64,000 nucleotides of DNA from the NCBI GenBank assembly GCA_020049835.1, contig JAGVLK010000016.1:111577-175576 (forward strand). The letters run 5' to 3'. The stretch's first letter is position 1. Every line of letters starts with the position of its first letter. The DNA is from Candidatus Babeliales bacterium (GTDB lineage Bacteria; Babelota; Babeliae; Babelales; Vermiphilaceae). Below are positions 55,679 through 63,999 of this stretch, piece after piece. Position numbers and translations under genes: made by a program. The notes beneath the pieces are model-generated. The model had not been told where the DNA came from, did not search any database, and saw nothing but the letters and a program-made list of their open reading frames with translations.

Positions 55679-58093
55679 ATGAAGATATATCGCTTAGTAA
55701 GTTATATTGCATGCGCATGGCTTTGCTCTGTACAGGCAGAAAGCAAATTAATCACTACCGGATTTGTAACCAACTTGGTACCACCATCACCTCCGGCACT
55801 TAATCGTACCGTTGAACCAGACGGACGCAGATTATTTACCATCTATTTGCCCGACGGGTACGATGATCCGGTTAATAGCGGTGTTGAGTACCCTAGTGTA
55901 TATTTCTGCCCAGGATTTACCGCCAATAACGAGACATTATCAGATGGCAATCGAGATATACTTGATGAGCTCATAGCGTTAGGGCAGCTACCGCCAGTAA
56001 TTATGATAGCTATTGATCCAAGCCTCATTAATAGCAATGCTGTTATGCCTCCACCACTAACCGGACCATTTTTCTACGGCAACAGCTGGTATGTAGATTC
56101 AGAACTCAATGGATTATTTGAAACCTATATCGTCGAACAACTTGTACCCTATATTGATGCTAATTATCGCACGCTAGCAGATAGAAATTTTCGCGCAATT
56201 TTTGGGCACTCCATGGGTGGCTTTGGTGCTGCCTATTTGGGTATTAGACATCCAGATCTTTTTTGTTCATTTGCTTGCGAAAGTCCAACACCCATATTTT
56301 TAATGACCACTGATCTGGCAGACCCGGGTAACCAAGCATTTGTGCTCAATAGCTGGATGCTGCTGGAAACATTAGCAAATGGCGGAAAAATAAATCCTGA
56401 AGCACCTGGCACTTTTTTTATCATGTCGATTGCCGGTGCATTAACGCCCAATTTAAGCCAGAGTACCCCATTTATTGCTCAACAATCAGTCGATATGCCG
56501 GTTCTTGTAGATGCCAATGGTTTTGCCGTGCTTACCCCTGGTGTTAATACTGTCGTTAATTTTGTTACCGGCCAAGAGACCATCGTCAACCAGTATATGG
56601 TGCTCGATCCAGCTGTCATCAATACCTGGCAAGAAAAGGATTGGTATTTCTTTTTTCCACAATTTATTGATACCATAGAAAAGCAGGCAATATATTACGA
56701 CGGCGGCACCCGCGAACCTCTCAATAATTACGGTTCGCGCTTGATGTCAGACAAGCTCATAACTTTTACCGTCGACAACGAATATCTTTTGTATGATGGA
56801 TTTCATGATGAATGTTTAAATGCATCTGTTTGCGCTCGTCTTACCACCGTCATGAAAACATTTACCGCATTCTTTGCACAAGCAGGTTATTGTATTAATA
56901 CGGTCACCACTAAGCTCATGGGAAATTTAGATCTCATTTTTGATGATTCAAGTAGCCTTTCAATTCCATCGGGTACCGTATTGCAAGTACAAACCTCTGA
57001 TGTATTACCGGTAACGGCCACCAACGTTAACATCGCGCTTAACGATAATGCAGCCATACATATTGGCACCGATGGCACCAAAGGCGGAGCGTTCCAGATA
57101 GGTGATCCATTTAATAAAGCATTATTGGTAGAAAGTAACGATGGCCCACCATCATCGCTTGCAAGCCATACGGTAGCTTGTTCTATCATGCTTAATGGCA
57201 CAGGCACGCTCTTTGAAGTTGGCAATGCAGGATTTTTTGGTATCGGTATGGGGATTGTTGGCAAATCAGCACCAGTGCCTCATGCACCACAATTTGCAAA
57301 TTTCTGGGGAATGTCTTCACTTGCAAATGTAACCAATACAGCCTGTATTATTAACCAAGGCACCTTTAAACATGCACAAATAGCTTCGGGTAATGATCCA
57401 CACGCATCTGTAATTGCACTAGGCGAAGCCGATACGTATACATTTGATGTAGACCCTATTGACGCATTACTTTTGGGTGGTGGTAATTTGATCTGCTTGC
57501 AACAAAGTAACGCCTTCACTGCACCACCTGTATATCCACGGACGGTGCGTTACTTGTTTCCAACTATATTTGATCGCGCAGATGACCTACCGGCAGGACC
57601 ATTTGATATTGCTGGTGGCATACGCAATTTTGCAGATTTTAATCCAAATGCTACTGACCTATTTTTAAATAAACCAACCGGGCAACCGATTGGTTCTACC
57701 ACATTTTACACCAATACCTTCAAGCGGCAAATCATGGCATCATTTAATAGCCGCAATAAAGATATTGCAGCACAATTTGCAATCACTACCGCATCACTCG
57801 ATGATTTGTGCAATTTCTTATCAACACAGCCCTATTTACAGCAACCTTCAAAACGAGCAAATGCAGCCACTAATCAAGGGACATTTTACATCGATTATAT
57901 CGATGTTGCACCGCCACCTCCGGAGTTTCCAGATGTGGTTATCAATCGCGTAGCGCAAGATAAACTACCTATCGATCCATGCCAAAAAATTGATTTCGCC
58001 AAAGCAACCGCAGATGGTGTTCTGGGTGATCAGGTAGAAAGTTTCAATGGCGAACGGGTACTTATTAGTGTGTATGACCTTGATTTACCTTAA
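55679..58093 (+). CDS. exported esterase-like alpha/beta hydrolase with long C-terminal extension
   Basis: About 804 residues. Signal peptide (MKIYRLVSYIACAWLCSVQA), then an alpha/beta-hydrolase domain to about 405 of the putative-esterase (esterase D / PF00756) type: YLPDGYDDP, a nucleophile elbow GHSMGG (Ser178), and LYDGFHDE (His376). The acid may be Asp341, but this is less certain. The C-terminal 400 residues (from GNLDLIFDDSSSLSIPSG) repeat short strands with Asn/Gly turns and may form a beta-solenoid. AAGGA sets this ATG; the frame is open ten codons earlier. Third gene of the operon. Substrate unknown. Its stop overlaps a convergent gene by four bases. Confidence 0.7.
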   Translation: MKIYRLVSYIACAWLCSVQAESKLITTGFVTNLVPPSPPALNRTVEPDGRRLFTIYLPDGYDDPVNSGVEYPSVYFCPGFTANNETLSDGNRDILDELIALGQLPPVIMIAIDPSLINSNAVMPPPLTGPFFYGNSWYVDSELNGLFETYIVEQLVPYIDANYRTLADRNFRAIFGHSMGGFGAAYLGIRHPDLFCSFACESPTPIFLMTTDLADPGNQAFVLNSWMLLETLANGGKINPEAPGTFFIMSIAGALTPNLSQSTPFIAQQSVDMPVLVDANGFAVLTPGVNTVVNFVTGQETIVNQYMVLDPAVINTWQEKDWYFFFPQFIDTIEKQAIYYDGGTREPLNNYGSRLMSDKLITFTVDNEYLLYDGFHDECLNASVCARLTTVMKTFTAFFAQAGYCINTVTTKLMGNLDLIFDDSSSLSIPSGTVLQVQTSDVLPVTATNVNIALNDNAAIHIGTDGTKGGAFQIGDPFNKALLVESNDGPPSSLASHTVACSIMLNGTGTLFEVGNAGFFGIGMGIVGKSAPVPHAPQFANFWGMSSLANVTNTACIINQGTFKHAQIASGNDPHASVIALGEADTYTFDVDPIDALLLGGGNLICLQQSNAFTAPPVYPRTVRYLFPTIFDRADDLPAGPFDIAGGIRNFADFNPNATDLFLNKPTGQPIGSTTFYTNTFKRQIMASFNSRNKDIAAQFAITTASLDDLCNFLSTQPYLQQPSKRANAATNQGTFYIDYIDVAPPPPEFPDVVINRVAQDKLPIDPCQKIDFAKATADGVLGDQVESFNGERVLISVYDLDLP

Positions 58094-58722
58094 ACTGCAC
58101 GCGGATCAAAGAGATTAATAGTTTCTTGCAGGCGATCACCTTGAGGATCACCGATCGCTATGGTCACTTTACCATCGGCATTAAACTGTAAAAGTATGGG
58201 GGTACCGGCAAGCTCTTTTATTGCAACATTAAATGGTACTACAACACGGCGCGTCCATGTATCGGGAACTTGTCCCGCCCATGGTGCTGATGTATAGGTA
58301 GTCAATTGTGCCATACCATTTAGATCGTCCGTAAAGGCAAGCAATAACGTAGTTGTGCCCATCACTTCTTTACCCGTAAAGACATCTCTTACTTTTTTAT
58401 TAACGTTATACCCAAATGTTTTAGTTTGCTGCGGGAAACTGATTGTTATATCATTTACTCCTTTTGTCGTCGTAACTGAAGAATAAAGACGGGGTAATTC
58501 TTCAGGAGCAAGAACAACTGCTCCCCCAGTGCTACCACTAATGCGATCACATCCGCGCACTATTTGCACTTGATTGTATTGACCTTCTACCGTGGTAACG
58601 TTATCACCCGAATTACAATTGAGAACATTTTTCGTATTAACTACGCTCAAATCGAATAGAGCAAACATTGATTGTGCTGCACAAGCTACAACAAGTGCAC
58701 AGCGAACTAATAATTTCATCAT
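58090..58722 (-). CDS. exported Cys-pair family protein (member B)
   Basis: 210 residues. Signal peptide (MMKLLVRCALVVACAAQSMFA). Right after it is a module bounded by Cys36 and Cys58 containing GDNVTTVEGQYNQVQIV. A beta-rich domain follows, ending in NADGKVTIAIGDP and INLFDPRAV. Members A (58812-59531) and C (59733-60356) share the Cys module and the DGKV / IN-x-x-x-PR ending. AAAGGAG is six bases before the ATG; the frame is open further upstream. A terminator-like hairpin lies just upstream, so expression may be separate from member A or attenuated. Function unknown. Confidence 0.65.
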   Translation of the reverse strand: MMKLLVRCALVVACAAQSMFALFDLSVVNTKNVLNCNSGDNVTTVEGQYNQVQIVRGCDRISGSTGGAVVLAPEELPRLYSSVTTTKGVNDITISFPQQTKTFGYNVNKKVRDVFTGKEVMGTTTLLLAFTDDLNGMAQLTTYTSAPWAGQVPDTWTRRVVVPFNVAIKELAGTPILLQFNADGKVTIAIGDPQGDRLQETINLFDPRAV

Positions 58723-58742
58723 GATTATCTCCTTTGAGAGGT

Positions 58743-58779
58743 AAAAAAAGAGGCCAACTACTTGAGTAGCCAACCCCTC
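58743..58779 (-). terminator. terminator or attenuator between two Cys-pair family genes
   Basis: On the minus strand an imperfect hairpin (GAGG and CTACT arms paired, an internal GGTTGG/TTGG loop) is followed by seven T. It lies 32 bases after member A stops and ends about 20 bases before member B starts, with B's AAAGGAG just beyond. Confidence 0.65.
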
Positions 58780-58811
58780 ATTTTAATACTTAAATAATTC
58801 CGCCAACATTT

Positions 58812-59531
58812 TTATACCGGCGTACGTGGATTCAATACATTTATATCGAACCTAATAGCATTTTCAGGATCTAAAGGATTTGGGAAGAATATTTCCACCT
58901 TACCATCAGGATACACGCGCATCGGCGCAAGACCTTCGGCTGTATAGGCATTACCCTCTACACCAAAAGTGAAATGCTCAGCCCAACGATCACGCGTTTT
59001 TAAACGCGTTGTATACGTAGTAACAGTCAGACCCCCTACAGATGGGTTTAATAGCGCTGCAAATGATGCTGATCCTTTAGCAAAGGTAAAATTATATGAA
59101 GTGTTAGCTAAAAGAGGCATATCTACAATTTTGTTAATCGTAACTGCTTTATTGTTTGATAGAGTGAATTTTTGCACGTCACCAGTCGCACCACCAACCC
59201 TATTACAATTTGCCGTTAGTACGTTTTGTATTGTATTGCCGTCACCGGTTACATTATTTACGGTATCACCAGTCAAGCAGTTTGTAGTTTCTTGGTTAAT
59301 ATCAAGATTCAAATTAAGATTCAATGGCGGAAGCACTGAACCTGCAGCCGCAGATGCCCCCGTTTTTATTGCTGTACCACCAAGATCCTTAAGTAAACCC
59401 GTGCCCGAACTTAATACTTTTTCAGTCAGACCGGTATCAGCTTTCGGTTTTGCTTCTCCAGCATACAGATTTGAGCCTACAAGGCCCATCGTGAGTGCCA
59501 AAACTATTGGCATTAATGAGACATTCTTCAT
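58812..59531 (-). CDS. exported Cys-pair family protein (member A)
   Basis: 239 residues. Signal peptide to about Ala24, then a Gly/Ala/Ser-rich region and short Leu/Asn alternation (LNLNLNLD), then the Cys module (Cys85 to Cys109) with GDTVNNVTGDGNTIQNV. The C-terminal half is beta-rich and ends with PDGKVEIFFPNP and FDINVLNPRTPV, aligning with member B. AAAGGAG precedes the chosen ATG. A good promoter lies 47 bases upstream. The GDGNTIQNV piece recalls the Gly-x-x-Asn spacing of curlin repeats, but only one such unit is present. Confidence 0.65.
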   Translation of the reverse strand: MKNVSLMPIVLALTMGLVGSNLYAGEAKPKADTGLTEKVLSSGTGLLKDLGGTAIKTGASAAAGSVLPPLNLNLNLDINQETTNCLTGDTVNNVTGDGNTIQNVLTANCNRVGGATGDVQKFTLSNNKAVTINKIVDMPLLANTSYNFTFAKGSASFAALLNPSVGGLTVTTYTTRLKTRDRWAEHFTFGVEGNAYTAEGLAPMRVYPDGKVEIFFPNPLDPENAIRFDINVLNPRTPV

Positions 59532-59577
59532 TACATTCTCCTTTGTAAGATTAAAATACATTTATGTCCACAGTACA

Positions 59578-59607
59578 ATCATAGCAAGGCCCCTAATTTA
59601 AAGTCAA
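59578..59607 (-). promoter_or_regulatory. sigma70-type promoter of Cys-pair member A
   Basis: On the minus strand TTGACT (59602-59607) and TATGAT (59578-59583) are 18 bases apart; each is 5/6 to consensus. No equally good promoter was seen for the divergent gene at 59733. Confidence 0.7.
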
Positions 59608-59732
59608 TAAAAATATTTCTTTTTGTAATTGTTTACTTTTAAGGGCTATTTTGTGTAGGCTGTAAGTGTCGGGGTGGTAACTACCTTCCCATACGCAATA
59701 ATCATAGGAATTTCAATAAAAAGGTCGGCCCA

Positions 59733-60356
59733 ATGAAATATATAAGCAAAAAAATACCCCTTATTGCGCTTGCAATAACGTCTACCATGAACATGCACGC
59801 ATTTTTAAATATTTATAAAACTACTCAAAATACGGTATATAACTGTCAAACTGCAGATATTATCGTAAATATAAAAGGTGATCAGAATGTCGCAGTCATT
59901 GTTAGCAACTGCATATTTATCGCCGGAGCTGCATCTCCGGAAAAACGTTTGGATACTACAGGGTTTACCAAACTCGAGGCGAGCCAGGTACGGACAGTGC
60001 CTTTTGCCACAATCACAAAGGGTATAGAATTTTCACCAACCGAAAGCCCACAAAAAGGATATACCATCCAACTCATTGCATTTATCGATCCCGTTGATAA
60101 ATTACCTTCTCAAATTAGAGATGAATATAAAAAACAGGGCATAACCCACGGCCTGCAAATTTGGCGCGCAGCAAAATTTAAATCATCTCTGGTGGGTAGC
60201 ACAATGCCCTCTACACAATCAGCATTCAAGCTGCTCCAAACCTTCCCTGCAAATATACAGCAAGAAAATGATATGGTTACTGTATTTCCTAATGGAGAGG
60301 TTATCTTTGATAATGATATAGGTACCATCACCATACCAGCCGGACCAGTGAGATAA
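59733..60356 (+). CDS. exported Cys-pair family protein (member C)
   Basis: 207 residues. Signal peptide (KIPLIALAITSTMNMHA), then at once the Cys module (Cys38 to Cys60) with TADIIVNIKGDQNVAVIV. The rest is beta-rich and ends with FPNGEVIFDNDIGTITI, comparable to the DGKV region of members A and B. AAGGT precedes the ATG. It is divergent from member A and one base upstream of the next gene. Function unknown. Confidence 0.62.
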   Translation: MKYISKKIPLIALAITSTMNMHAFLNIYKTTQNTVYNCQTADIIVNIKGDQNVAVIVSNCIFIAGAASPEKRLDTTGFTKLEASQVRTVPFATITKGIEFSPTESPQKGYTIQLIAFIDPVDKLPSQIRDEYKKQGITHGLQIWRAAKFKSSLVGSTMPSTQSAFKLLQTFPANIQQENDMVTVFPNGEVIFDNDIGTITIPAGPVR

Positions 60357-60357
60357 T

Positions 60358-60975
60358 ATGAACAAAAAATTAGTAGTTGCTGCTATTATTGCAAGCAATA
60401 TTATGCTCGTAACACTGAGTAAAACAACCAAAGATTCGTTTAATCGCGAGTATACCTGTAATGGTGAAGGCGTTGATTGTATTTTTAATGTTGGCGCCGA
60501 TATGACAAGTGCCTACACGCGCGAAACCGATCCTAATTCCATTGGGTATAAACGTTTAAAAGTAGTTAAACAAACTACGCTAAACATCACCAACTCGTAC
60601 GGGAAAACTGTCGCTGCCTGGCCAATACCGGCATTAGCTCCGGCAACCGTTATTGCACGTATAACAGAAGGCAAACAAGCACAGCTCATTATACCTGGAT
60701 ACGTAACAAGAGTTTTTATTGTGGAAGATAGCCTCATGAACCAAGCAGCACTGGAAACCAAAAACGGCCCTGCTGCATTTGAAGCTAAGCTCACTGAACT
60801 TGATCCTGCACGTACCAACTGGACCGTTGATGAACGTGAGCAAAGAGGAGCATATTTGGATACCATAAACCCCGCCAAAAAGTGGTATGAGTACTATGCC
60901 AGTGCTCAGGTACTTAAGATGCAGGATAAATTGGTTTATAAAGAAACTGGGTTTGGACTGATGACACCACGTTAA
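60358..60975 (+). CDS. exported protein, unknown function
   Basis: 205 residues with an N-terminal hydrophobic segment (KLVVAAIIASNIMLVTL). Two close cysteines (YTCNGEGVDCIFNVG) lie just after it, at the same place as the Cys module of members A to C, but the spacing differs and the rest cannot be aligned by eye. The ATG is one base after the previous stop, so translation is probably coupled; no strong ribosome-binding site is seen. Middle gene of three. Confidence 0.55.
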   Translation: MNKKLVVAAIIASNIMLVTLSKTTKDSFNREYTCNGEGVDCIFNVGADMTSAYTRETDPNSIGYKRLKVVKQTTLNITNSYGKTVAAWPIPALAPATVIARITEGKQAQLIIPGYVTRVFIVEDSLMNQAALETKNGPAAFEAKLTELDPARTNWTVDEREQRGAYLDTINPAKKWYEYYASAQVLKMQDKLVYKETGFGLMTPR

Positions 60976-60988
60976 AAAAGGATACCTC

Positions 60989-61528
60989 ATGAAAAATTTT
61001 TATAGTTTATTAGCTTTATGCTCCATGATGAGCATGCACGCATTGTCACCATTAGATGATCTGTTCATCAAAAATAATAGTGATAAAACCCTCGGTATCA
61101 TCTGGTTTGTTGGCGATAACTACACTGAAACAGGTATGGGCAATTTGATGTCACCTGCAACACTTGCACCCAAAGGCCAACAGATTCCTGGCGCTGAGCC
61201 TTATTTTCCTAATACTGACAGCAAAACACTCAAAAAAGCAGCTCTGCAATCGATTATGAACACCAAAGCGACGGTTACCGGTGCTTTGCTATTTAATATG
61301 AACAATCCTGATGAACAGCGGCTGGTGAAGTTCGCCGATTATGTTACGGGTACAGTACAACGAGATGGCAAGACATATAACGTTAATAAAATGACTATCG
61401 TTGCTCCACCTGCATATAATACGCCAACAGCAGATTGGGAAGTGATTAAAGAATATGACGTACAACCGGACACTTATAATACTAAACCTGCGCCGCCTAA
61501 ATATGCGCGACCGCAGATGAAAGTCTAG
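60989..61528 (+). CDS. exported protein, unknown function
   Basis: 179 residues. Signal peptide (MKNFYSLLALCSMMSMHA), then a first strand (DLFIKNNSDKTLGIIWFVGD) of the kind seen in two other exported proteins here, a helix (TLKKAALQSIMN), further strands and a proline-rich tail. AAGGAT precedes the start, 13 bases after the previous gene. It closes the plus-strand run of three exported genes and faces the BFD-like gene. Function unknown. Confidence 0.55.
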   Translation: MKNFYSLLALCSMMSMHALSPLDDLFIKNNSDKTLGIIWFVGDNYTETGMGNLMSPATLAPKGQQIPGAEPYFPNTDSKTLKKAALQSIMNTKATVTGALLFNMNNPDEQRLVKFADYVTGTVQRDGKTYNVNKMTIVAPPAYNTPTADWEVIKEYDVQPDTYNTKPAPPKYARPQMKV

Positions 61529-61536
61529 TTTAGAAG

Positions 61537-61764
61537 CTATAACCGCTCGTCCGATCCACCACCAGTAAGTTCATGCAGTAATTCATTAATTTCCGGCACG
61601 CAACTAGAGCAACCGGTACCAACCATAAGCTGATCTTGTAATGCCTGAAAATCGGTAGCACCATTCTTGATAGCATCTACAATTTCGCTATACATAACTC
61701 CCCAGCAGGTGCATATAAGATAATCAGGTTTCTGCTCAATGAGCCCTTTTGGATGATCTTCCAT
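61537..61764 (-). CDS. BFD-like [2Fe-2S]-binding protein
   Basis: 75 residues with the four cysteines of the bacterioferritin-associated-ferredoxin domain: CxC (Cys18, Cys20) followed by GVMYSEIVDAIKNGATD and CxxC (Cys52, Cys55). Such domains bind a [2Fe-2S] cluster, either to free iron from bacterioferritin or as part of larger oxidoreductases or NifU. No bacterioferritin or oxidoreductase partner is adjacent. GAGGA lies upstream of the ATG. It follows tsaE on the same strand by 19 bases. Confidence 0.85.
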   Translation of the reverse strand: MEDHPKGLIEQKPDYLICTCWGVMYSEIVDAIKNGATDFQALQDQLMVGTGCSSCVPEINELLHELTGGGSDERL

Positions 61765-61783
61765 TGTTCTATTTCCTCACAAT

Positions 61784-62212
61784 TTATGTACGTATCGTTA
61801 ATCGACGTTTATCAAGACCTTCATAATCAAGCTCGAGATGCATCACCTGCAATGTCTGCAACAATGGTGTAATTACTTGCGGCCATTCAATAAAACTTTT
61901 CGTTTGCACATCAGCAAGATATTCATCAAATCCTGCAGCAATAAATTCATCCGGTGAGCTTATGCGATACAGGTCAAAATGATGATAGCGCATACCATCT
62001 TTACCGGTATAGGTTTGCACATAGGTAAAGGTAGGGCTGGTGACTTCATCTTCAACACCAAGCTCATGCATAATGGCCTTCATCAAGGTTGTTTTGCCGG
62101 CACCCAATGAACCGGTAAGCGTGATAATGCTATACTTTGGCAACAATGCACATATAGCTTGCGCAACCGATTGCAACTCATTTTCTGCATATATAATTGT
62201 TTTATCCATCAT
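61784..62212 (-). CDS. tsaE: tRNA threonylcarbamoyladenosine biosynthesis ATPase TsaE
   Basis: Cytoplasmic ATPase that helps TsaB-TsaD make t6A37 in ANN-reading tRNAs. The 142 residues show the P-loop GSLGAGKTT (34-42), the family motif SPTFTYVQTY and HHFDLYRISSPDEF. Length is normal. Its ATG overlaps the stop of the upstream NYN gene (ATGA), so they are translationally coupled. tsaB and tsaD are not in the window. Confidence 0.95.
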   Translation of the reverse strand: MMDKTIIYAENELQSVAQAICALLPKYSIITLTGSLGAGKTTLMKAIMHELGVEDEVTSPTFTYVQTYTGKDGMRYHHFDLYRISSPDEFIAAGFDEYLADVQTKSFIEWPQVITPLLQTLQVMHLELDYEGLDKRRLTIRT

Positions 62213-62790
62213 AATTTCTTTAACTTTTGTAAACGTTTACGTTCTTTGCGCGCCAATTGTTGCGATTGCGATGCACGCTCTTTATGCAGCTGTTGATCAT
62301 CTTCCGGTTTTATTTGCATGCGCATAACTTTGCTCATAAGCTCATCCACCGCCTCATCTGCAGTTTGTGATGTTTTGACCGCTTTGGCTGCAACCGATGT
62401 TTCTTGCGTTCCACCACCGACTGCTGCATACAGCCGATCATAAAAATCACGTGCATGCAAAAGCTCCACGCCGTAATGTGCCGCTTCATCGCGCAGCTGC
62501 CGATCGGAAGAAACTAACAGCATGCTGCGACCTAAATTTCTTTTTATATAGGCAATAATAGCCTCATCAGCAGTATGGTGCGAGCCTGCATAGATGATAG
62601 TAATCCCTTTATGCGTCTCTTGCACAGGCCAACGAAATTCGCCACCATCAAAGACAACAATCATGGTATGTTTTTTGCGTGCACCGTAGGTGCGCATGGT
62701 ATTAATAAAATGCTTGCGTTGCCCTTCGCTGATTAATGCATCGGTAATTTCCAGGCGCATAAGATTATAGGCATCAACAATAATATCCAA
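62209..62790 (-). CDS. YacP-like NYN-domain protein (putative RNase)
   Basis: 193 residues. The N-terminal 150 are a NYN/PIN-like domain as in YacP (DUF901): VDAYNLM with Asp6, VVFDGGEFRWP, GSHHTADEAIIAYI, and LLVSSDRQLRDEA. The Asp residues could hold metal for RNA cleavage. A basic Lys/Arg/Gln-rich helical tail (about 150-193) may bind RNA. The start is TTG with AAGGAG seven bases before it; no nearby ATG fits. First gene of a three-gene unit with tsaE and the BFD-like gene. Confidence 0.85.
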   Translation of the reverse strand: MDIIVDAYNLMRLEITDALISEGQRKHFINTMRTYGARKKHTMIVVFDGGEFRWPVQETHKGITIIYAGSHHTADEAIIAYIKRNLGRSMLLVSSDRQLRDEAAHYGVELLHARDFYDRLYAAVGGGTQETSVAAKAVKTSQTADEAVDELMSKVMRMQIKPEDDQQLHKERASQSQQLARKERKRLQKLKKL

Positions 62791-62950
62791 AACTCCACTC
62801 CTTGTGCACCGGCGCGTACCGCAACATCAACTTATAGTGCAAGTTTACTCAAAATATACGCCCCAGACAAGCATCGGGTCACCGAGCCTTTTATTATGCG
62901 TAAAAATATAGTATAGTCAAAACGTAGTATCGATACATAAAGGTATGCAG

Positions 62951-63787
62951 ATGGCAAATTTAATGACCATGCGACATCGCATCAAAGCGGTGCAGACAAT
63001 AAAAAAAATAACGCATGCAATGCGCCTTATATCTATGTCCACCCATGCACGCATGAAGCATCTGGAAACGCCGGTTAAAACCTATCAAGCACATCTTAAT
63101 GATATGCTCAGCATAGCACTTGGCATGCACAGCGACTATCGCCACCCGTTATTGCAACCTTCAATACCCAAAGATGAACATCCGCTTATCATCGTTATCA
63201 GTTCGCAAAAAGGTCTGTGCGGTAGCTTTAATGCCGGCATTTTTCAACTGTGTAATCTTGCGCCACAATTAAATAATGCAAAATTTATCACCGTTGGTAA
63301 GTATGCTACACAGTTTATACAACGCACACATGCATCAGCAATTATAAACTCATACCATGCAGTTGGGCTGCATAATTTTCATGATATCGCACTCAATATT
63401 GCAAGCGCTATTACGCAAACAAAAAAGCCATTTGGCAGCATCACCATCTATAGCAATAGTGCAAAAAGCTTCTTTGTACAAAAGCCAACAGCGACCGTTG
63501 TAGTTCCGGCAGCAATGCATGCAGCAACAGAGGAGATAGAATTTTATTGGGAGCAACAACCTGAAGAGGTGCTCGCTTTCTTGAGCGAACAATATCTACG
63601 CGTGCAGATACAGAATGCATTATTTCAATCGTTGCTGGCAGAACATGCAGCGCGCTTTGTCTCCATGGACAGTTCAACACGCAATGCCCAAGAGATCTTG
63701 GAAACTATGCAAATTGCCTATAATAAGGCCCGTCAGGCTAAGATTACGCGTGAATTGACGGAATTAAGCGCATTCTTTATCGTTTAG
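62951..63787 (+). CDS. atpG: F1F0-ATP synthase gamma subunit
   Basis: Central rotor shaft of F1. The 278 residues begin ANLMTMRHRIKAVQTIKKIT and continue AMRLISMSTHARMKHLE, with the middle motif SSQKGLCGSFNAGI and the C-terminal AEHAARFVSMDSSTRNAQEIL. AAAGG is seven bases from this ATG; an ATG two codons earlier is too close. In most bacteria atpG lies between atpA and atpD, but neither flanks it here: upstream is the divergent NYN gene, and the 213 bases after it hold no atpD start. Confidence 0.95.
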   Translation: MANLMTMRHRIKAVQTIKKITHAMRLISMSTHARMKHLETPVKTYQAHLNDMLSIALGMHSDYRHPLLQPSIPKDEHPLIIVISSQKGLCGSFNAGIFQLCNLAPQLNNAKFITVGKYATQFIQRTHASAIINSYHAVGLHNFHDIALNIASAITQTKKPFGSITIYSNSAKSFFVQKPTATVVVPAAMHAATEEIEFYWEQQPEEVLAFLSEQYLRVQIQNALFQSLLAEHAARFVSMDSSTRNAQEILETMQIAYNKARQAKITRELTELSAFFIV

Positions 63788-63915
63788 GGAGCAATCGCCA
63801 CCCCCGCCTCGGCGTGCAGAAAACCCATGGCGAGCTAGCACCAGTTGCGCATAAGCGCAAAATTGGCTATTCTTTATATCAAAACTCTATCTATTGCTTA
63901 TTATAGCGTCCCGCA

Positions 63916-63999
63916 TTAAGCTGTGCAAATTTCAGACAGGGCTTGAACTGCTGCATCATAAAAATTTTTAGCACCCTCAGCGGCCTTTCGGATTGCGTT
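63916..63999 (-). CDS. 3' end of a gene cut by the window edge
   Basis: The minus strand is open from the right edge for 27 codons to a TAA. The peptide (NAIRKAAEGAKNFYDAAVQA and seven more residues) is helical and Ala-rich with a plausible composition, but too short to identify. Between it and atpG (63788-63915) I see only a short GC hairpin (TTGCGC/GCGCAA) and no gene. Confidence 0.35.
   Translation of the reverse strand, partial: NAIRKAAEGAKNFYDAAVQALSEICTA

Noticed and set aside
51728..61528. Whole exported-protein region as a secretion-system locus
   Set aside because: No secretion ATPase, secretin, pilin or TonB-like gene is present; only the exported products are seen.
62791..62950. 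Promoter for atpG (TATAGT near 62910)
   Set aside because: No acceptable -35 box at the right distance was found.
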